This document shows positions 5,390 to 8,596 of a DNA stretch of 8,596 nt, piece after piece. This stretch comes from JACQWX01 sp041662295. GTDB taxonomy: Bacteria > Elusimicrobiota > Elusimicrobia > UBA1565 > UBA9628. Both the position numbers and the translations under genes were made by a program. The first letter of the stretch is position 1. Each line of letters begins with the position of its first letter. The stretch is taken from NCBI GenBank assembly GCA_041662295.1, contig JBAZSR010000164.1:1-8596 (forward strand), given 5' to 3'. Under the pieces are notes generated by a model that was given only the letters and a program-made list of their open reading frames with translations, did no database searches and was not told the DNA's origin.

Positions 5390-6649
5390 ATGGTCATCCT
5401 CCGCAACCGCGACATGCTCGCCCTCTGGCTCGGCCAGACCCTGAGCCAGGGCGGCATCCGGATGCAGCAGATCGCCCTGGCCTGGTGGATCGTGACCTCC
5501 GCCGGCGGCTCGGGCACGGCCCTAGGGGTGTTCATGGTGGCCGGGGCCCTGCCCGCCATCCTCCTCGTCAAGGCCGTGGGCCGCGCCGTGGACGCCGTCC
5601 CCTCCAAGAGGGTCCTCGTGACCGCGGACCTGGTCTCCGGGGTCCTTGCCGCGGCCATGGCCGCGGGCCTGCACTTCAAGGTGCTCGACCTGGCGCTCGC
5701 CTGCGCCGGAGGCCTGCTCCTGGCCGCGTCCCAGGCCTTCTTCGACCCAGCGCTCAACAAGGCGGTGGCCGAGGCCGTGGAGCCCGGGGACGTCGAGGAG
5801 GCCGTGGCGTTCCAGGCCTCGACGCAGTCCTTGGCGAGCTTCGCGGGCGCGGTGGCGGGCGCGCTCCTCATCGACCGGCTCGGCATCGACGGGGTCGTGC
5901 TCCTCAACGCCGCCAGCTTCTTCGTCTCGGCCGCGATCAACGCCTCCCTGCGCATGAGGCATGCCCGGCCGCCCGCGGCGCCCGATGATGCCGCCGCGCT
6001 CTCGGGCTGGGCCATCCTCTCGCGCATGCCCGTGATCAAGAGGGTGCTCCTGGGATTCGGCTGCGTCAACTTCTTCATGACCCCCATCCTCCTCGTCCTG
6101 CCCCTCTACGTGCGCGGGGTGCTCGGCGGCTCGGCCTCGATGCTCGGCGCCATCGAGGCCGGGCTGTGGATGGGCCTGGTGGCAGGCACCGCGGCCTCCA
6201 AGTGGCCGGGCTTCAGCTCCGGGGCGGCCGACGGCGGCAAGGCCGTCATCGGCCTCGGGGCCAAGTGCATGGCCGTCATCGGCCTGGCCCTGCTCCTGCC
6301 CGGGTTCTTCCCGGGCGCCTGGGTCTTCGCGGGCCTGCTCTTCCTGGCTGGGGCGGCCCTGGGCGTCAACAACGTCAAGTTCGTGGCCCTCTTCCAGGAG
6401 ACCGTGGCCCAGGAGCACAAGGGCCGCTTCTTCGCGCTCATGGCCGCGGTGGTGAGCTTCTCCTTCCCGGCCGCATTCTTCCTCTTCGGCCTGCTGACCG
6501 ACCTCCTCGACCCGAGGAAGGTCTGCGTCCTGCAGGGGCTGGGCGTCCTGGCCCTGGCCCTCTATTTCCGCCGGCTTTCGACGGGCGCGGACCTTCTCCT
6601 CTCGCCCGGGGCCGGAGGGCTCTCCAGGAGCCCGGAGGCCCAGGCTTGA
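5390..6649 (+). CDS. MFS transporter, probable drug/metabolite exporter (12 TM)
   Basis: This 419-residue protein is about the usual MFS length. Hydrophobic stretches at roughly 9-35, 42-63, 78-95, 99-117, 140-160, 167-186, 216-240, 247-270, 285-304, 308-327, 347-372 and 377-393 fit 12 membrane helices, with a polar loop at about 187-212 between the two halves. GRAVDAVPSKRVLV (64-77) is the loop 2-3 motif A in a relaxed form. QAFFDPALNKAVAEAV (115-130) and the second-half LGVNNVKFVALFQETVAQEHKGRFFAL (324-350) resemble the EntS/macrolide-efflux-type exporters. The start ATG lies two bases after the TAG of the fused reductase gene; GAGAG at 5376-5380 is a modest ribosome site. Position in the operon suggests export of the pathway's product, but the substrate is not readable from the sequence. 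The last 20 residues are a polar tail with no membrane segment. Confidence 0.88.
   Translation: MVILRNRDMLALWLGQTLSQGGIRMQQIALAWWIVTSAGGSGTALGVFMVAGALPAILLVKAVGRAVDAVPSKRVLVTADLVSGVLAAAMAAGLHFKVLDLALACAGGLLLAASQAFFDPALNKAVAEAVEPGDVEEAVAFQASTQSLASFAGAVAGALLIDRLGIDGVVLLNAASFFVSAAINASLRMRHARPPAAPDDAAALSGWAILSRMPVIKRVLLGFGCVNFFMTPILLVLPLYVRGVLGGSASMLGAIEAGLWMGLVAGTAASKWPGFSSGAADGGKAVIGLGAKCMAVIGLALLLPGFFPGAWVFAGLLFLAGAALGVNNVKFVALFQETVAQEHKGRFFALMAAVVSFSFPAAFFLFGLLTDLLDPRKVCVLQGLGVLALALYFRRLSTGADLLLSPGAGGLSRSPEAQA
6241..6285 (+). repeat. 15-bp direct repeat in the MFS gene
   Basis: GGCCGTCATCGGCCT occurs at 6241-6255 and again at 6271-6285, exactly 30 bases apart and in the same frame. Both copies encode AVIGL in one membrane helix (residues about 285-299). 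It could mediate an in-frame 30-bp deletion; more likely it is a small duplication or convergent codon choice. Confidence 0.6.
6634..6638 (+). promoter_or_regulatory. Ribosome binding site that favours a TTG start at 6646
   Basis: GGAGG at 6634-6638 is seven bases before TTG 6646, which overlaps the MFS stop as TTGA. The nearest in-frame ATG (6658) is 19 bases from this site and has no site of its own. The next gene uses the same layout with GTGA, which supports TTG as the real start. Confidence 0.6.
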
Positions 6650-7755
6650 GCCCGTCCATGACCTGCCGCGTCGCCGGGCCGGCGGACAAGGCCGGCCTGC
6701 TGAAGGTCTGCGAGAAGCGCGGGCTTGCGGCCCAGCGCTTCAGCGCGGACCTCGCGGACGAGGACTGCTCCTGGGTCGTGGGGATCGAGGAGGGCGCCAT
6801 CGTGGGCGCCGCCTGCCTCAAGTTCGAGCGCGAGACCCGGCTGGGCAAGGTCCTGACCCTCTGCGGCCAGGGCCCGGAGTCCGGCCGCGGCCCGCGGCTC
6901 AAGGCCCTGCTGGCCGCGCTCCTCGACCAGGTACGGGCCTCCCGCAGCGCGGACATCGTCTACAGCACCACGCGCACCCTCACCGCCTCGGAGCAGGCCG
7001 CGACCGTGGAGGCGGGCTTCAAGCCCCTAGGGGTCTTCCCCGGGGCCCGCTCCCTCGACGGCGGGCCTGTCAGCGGGCTGACGGCCTGGTACGCCGAGGG
7101 CGTTCTCGGCAGGATGCGGCACGCGGACTTCGCTCTCCACCCAGTCATCGCCCCCTTCTACGCCCTCGCGGCCAGGGCCTGCGGCCTTCCCGCGGCAGGC
7201 GATCCCGGTGATCCTCCGGCGCTGCCCGCCTTCCCCGACGCTCTGCCGGCCCTCGAACTCGTGGCGGCCCCGCGCTTCGCCGCCGAGAGGTTCCGCAGGC
7301 TCAAGGCCAGGAGGAGCCTCTCGGTCAACTTCTACCCCTTCACGGACCCCGATGTGGTCATCCTGAGCCCCGACGAGGGGGTCCAGGTGTTCGCGGGCCT
7401 CGACGCGGGCCTGGGCTTTGCCACGATCCTGGGCGAGCGCCTGACCTCGAGCGTCCACCCTGTGAAGCTCTACCGGGAGGTCGTGGGGCTCCTGCGGGCC
7501 GCCGGCGCCTCCTACATCGAGGCCATCAACGACGCGGCCGACGCCCCAGGCATCGACTGCATCCTCCGGGCCGGGTTCCGGCCGTGCGGCTACTTCCCCT
7601 GCCTCAAGCTCTCCGGGACCAAGCGCCGCGACTTCGTCGTGTTCGCGTCCTCGGACTTCCGGCCCGGGGTCCATGAGGCCCCGTCCATGCACCGGCCCTG
7701 CCTGGAGGCGTACCTGGCGTCCTGCGGCCAGGCCCGCCCGGAGGGGGAGGCGTGA
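6646..7755 (+). CDS. GNAT-fold acyltransferase-like protein, degenerate acyl-CoA loop (paralogue 1)
   Basis: From TTG 6646 the protein has 369 residues (365 from ATG 6658). It aligns along its length with the next gene. Shared blocks are VYSTTRTL...VEAGFKPLGVFPGAR (105-135 here) against VYATARTV...LANLGFKDLGIFPNVR, and LELVAAPRFAAERFRRLKARRSLSVNFYPFTDPDVVIL (203-240) against FETVSAPQLILRRWKALKAERKLKMQFFPFHEPNLLL. The first ~160 residues look like a GNAT fold. The acyl-CoA pyrophosphate loop, RGAGLT in the paralogue, reads SGRGPR (79-84) here, so CoA binding may be altered or lost. A second GNAT-like half sits near the C-terminus: AGFRPCGYFP (309-318) repeats AGFKPLGVFP (123-132). GNAT proteins usually transfer acetyl or longer acyl groups to amines; no substrate can be assigned. 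It overlaps both neighbours by four bases, so it belongs to the operon. Cysteines 304, 314 and 319 cluster in the C-terminal half. Confidence 0.72.
   Translation: MSPSMTCRVAGPADKAGLLKVCEKRGLAAQRFSADLADEDCSWVVGIEEGAIVGAACLKFERETRLGKVLTLCGQGPESGRGPRLKALLAALLDQVRASRSADIVYSTTRTLTASEQAATVEAGFKPLGVFPGARSLDGGPVSGLTAWYAEGVLGRMRHADFALHPVIAPFYALAARACGLPAAGDPGDPPALPAFPDALPALELVAAPRFAAERFRRLKARRSLSVNFYPFTDPDVVILSPDEGVQVFAGLDAGLGFATILGERLTSSVHPVKLYREVVGLLRAAGASYIEAINDAADAPGIDCILRAGFRPCGYFPCLKLSGTKRRDFVVFASSDFRPGVHEAPSMHRPCLEAYLASCGQARPEGEA
7740..7744 (+). promoter_or_regulatory. Ribosome binding site for the GTG start at 7752
   Basis: GGAGG at 7740-7744, within a purine-rich run to 7750, is seven bases before GTG 7752. 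The GTG overlaps the TGA of the preceding gene as GTGA. No ATG lies nearby in this frame, so GTG is the best start. Confidence 0.65.
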
Positions 7756-8596
7756 GCAAGGCCGCGCTCATCCGCAGGGCCTCCCCGGCGGACGCCGAGG
7801 AACTGCGGCGCATCTACCGGGAGGTCTACGAGGGCCGCTACACCCTGAGCATCATCTGCGACCCCGAGGAGTGCCGCTCCGCCCTCGAGCGGCCGGACAT
7901 CCACTGGTTCGTGGCCGAGGCCGGCGGCCGCGTCGTGGGCTCGGTCGTCTTCAGCGTCGACGAGGGCCTCAAGCTCGCCCAGGTCTTCGGCGCGGTCGTG
8001 CTCCCCGAGTTCCGGGGCGCGGGCCTCACCGAGGCCGCCATCCGCCTCGGGCTCTCCGAGCTCGTTGACCGCGGGGGCCTGGCCCAGAGCGTCTACGCCA
8101 CGGCCCGGACAGTCTCGCCCGCGCCGCGCAAGCTCCTCGCCAACCTCGGCTTCAAGGACCTCGGCATCTTCCCGAACGTGCGCAAGGTGGACAACTACGA
8201 GACCCACTGCATGAGCGCCTACTTCCGCGAGGGCGCCCTGGAAGCCCGGGTCGGGCCGCCTCGCCTGCCCGGAAGCCTCAAGCCCTTCTTCTCGATCGTC
8301 CAGGCCGCGACCGGCATCGCGGACGCCGAGTGGCACGATGTCCCGGTCGAGCCCTCCTGCCCCTACGCCGGGGGCTGGGTCGAGTTCGAGACGGTCTCGG
8401 CGCCCCAGCTCATCCTCCGGCGGTGGAAGGCCCTGAAGGCCGAGCGCAAGCTCAAGATGCAGTTCTTCCCCTTCCACGAGCCGAACCTCCTCCTGGCGGC
8501 CAAGGACGGCTCGGCCGAGGTCTACATCCACTACTCGGCCGCGGACCGCCACGCGGCCATCGTGGGCGGCCACGAGTCCGTGCCGGACCTCACGCA
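7752..8596 (+). CDS. GNAT-fold acyltransferase-like protein (paralogue 2), 3' end outside window
   Basis: The frame opens at GTG 7752 and stays open to the right edge: 281 residues plus two bases. Residues 1-160 carry a recognisable GNAT domain: IRRASPADAEELRRIY (7-22) as strand 1/helix 1, HWFVAEAGGRVVGSVVFSV (51-69), and motif A VFGAVVLPEFRGAGLTEAAIRLGLSEL (78-104) with Arg88 and Gly91 for the CoA pyrophosphate. LLANLGFKDLGIFPNVRK (128-145) is motif B-like. Residues 210-270 match the second domain of the upstream paralogue. Keeping motif A suggests this copy is the catalytically competent one of the pair. The substrate is unknown; long-chain acyl transfer would suit the neighbouring lux-type genes, but that is inference. 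The missing end should hold the second GNAT-like half seen in paralogue 1. Confidence 0.78.
   Translation, partial: MSKAALIRRASPADAEELRRIYREVYEGRYTLSIICDPEECRSALERPDIHWFVAEAGGRVVGSVVFSVDEGLKLAQVFGAVVLPEFRGAGLTEAAIRLGLSELVDRGGLAQSVYATARTVSPAPRKLLANLGFKDLGIFPNVRKVDNYETHCMSAYFREGALEARVGPPRLPGSLKPFFSIVQAATGIADAEWHDVPVEPSCPYAGGWVEFETVSAPQLILRRWKALKAERKLKMQFFPFHEPNLLLAAKDGSAEVYIHYSAADRHAAIVGGHESVPDLT

Noticed and set aside
6617..6633. GGGCTC/GAGCCC hairpin as a terminator after the MFS gene
   Set aside because: The stem is only 6 bp, no T-run follows, and the next gene starts immediately with an overlapping stop-start, so termination here would be counterproductive.
6166..6645. An N-terminal extension of GNAT paralogue 1 into the MFS gene
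   Set aside because: The sequence is an out-of-frame, Gly/Arg/Pro-rich shadow of the MFS gene; alignment with paralogue 2 begins only after about 6658.
7024..7033. CCCCTAGGGG palindrome as an operator
   Set aside because: It lies inside coding sequence with no promoter nearby; a single 10-bp palindrome is expected by chance in a window of this size.
1678..8596. A bioluminescence (lux) operon
   Set aside because: LuxE and LuxC homologues are present, but no luciferase or LuxD-type gene is visible, and the fused ligase, exporter and GNAT genes do not belong to known luminescence operons.

Overview
The window is GC-rich bacterial DNA. Nearly every base is coding, codons end mostly in G or C, and genes are packed with overlapping stops and starts. 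No rRNA, tRNA, transposase, integrase or CRISPR array is visible. The phylum cannot be named from the sequence alone. The style (SPASM radical SAM protein, SGNH hydrolase with a short helical tail, LuxE/LuxC homologues, GC-rich operon) suits an environmental GC-rich Gram-negative lineage, but that is inference.

Layout. Positions 2-337 (+) hold the C-terminal end of a radical SAM/SPASM protein that begins before the window. It runs tail-to-tail into, and overlaps by 91 bp, a membrane-anchored SGNH/GDSL hydrolase on the minus strand (247-1614). A 63-bp divergent intergenic region (1615-1677) carries two short dyads and a -10-like hexamer. From there a plus-strand operon runs off the right edge: a LuxE-type acyl-protein synthetase (1678-2796); a two-domain protein joining a LuxC-type acyl-CoA reductase to a PaaK/CapK-like AMP-forming ligase (2793-5387); a 12-helix MFS exporter (5390-6649); and two tandem, diverged GNAT-fold paralogues (6646-7755, and 7752 to the window end). 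Junctions are ATGA (4-nt overlap), a 2-nt gap, TTGA (4-nt overlap) and GTGA (4-nt overlap), so the five genes are probably translated as one coupled unit.

How they may work together. In bioluminescent bacteria LuxE activates a fatty acid with ATP, holds it on a Cys near its C-terminus, and passes it to LuxC, which reduces it to an aldehyde with NADPH. The key residues of both are visible here (LuxE Cys360; LuxC Cys264). No luciferase gene (luxA/luxB) is present. The cassette is therefore better read as a non-luminescent acid-to-aldehyde pathway with an added ligase domain, two GNAT-fold acyltransferase-like proteins and an exporter. It may make and export a small lipid-like or acylated metabolite. 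The product is unknown, and this is the candidate novel system of the window.

Below the gene level, the reading frames contain several perfect short-loop inverted repeats. The most striking is a 17-bp stem with an AAAA loop (3525-3562), just upstream of the LuxC active-site codon and inside a short patch of atypical codon use. A second, 10-bp stem (4093-4115) sits at the LuxC/ligase domain junction, just before a Met codon that looks like an old start.
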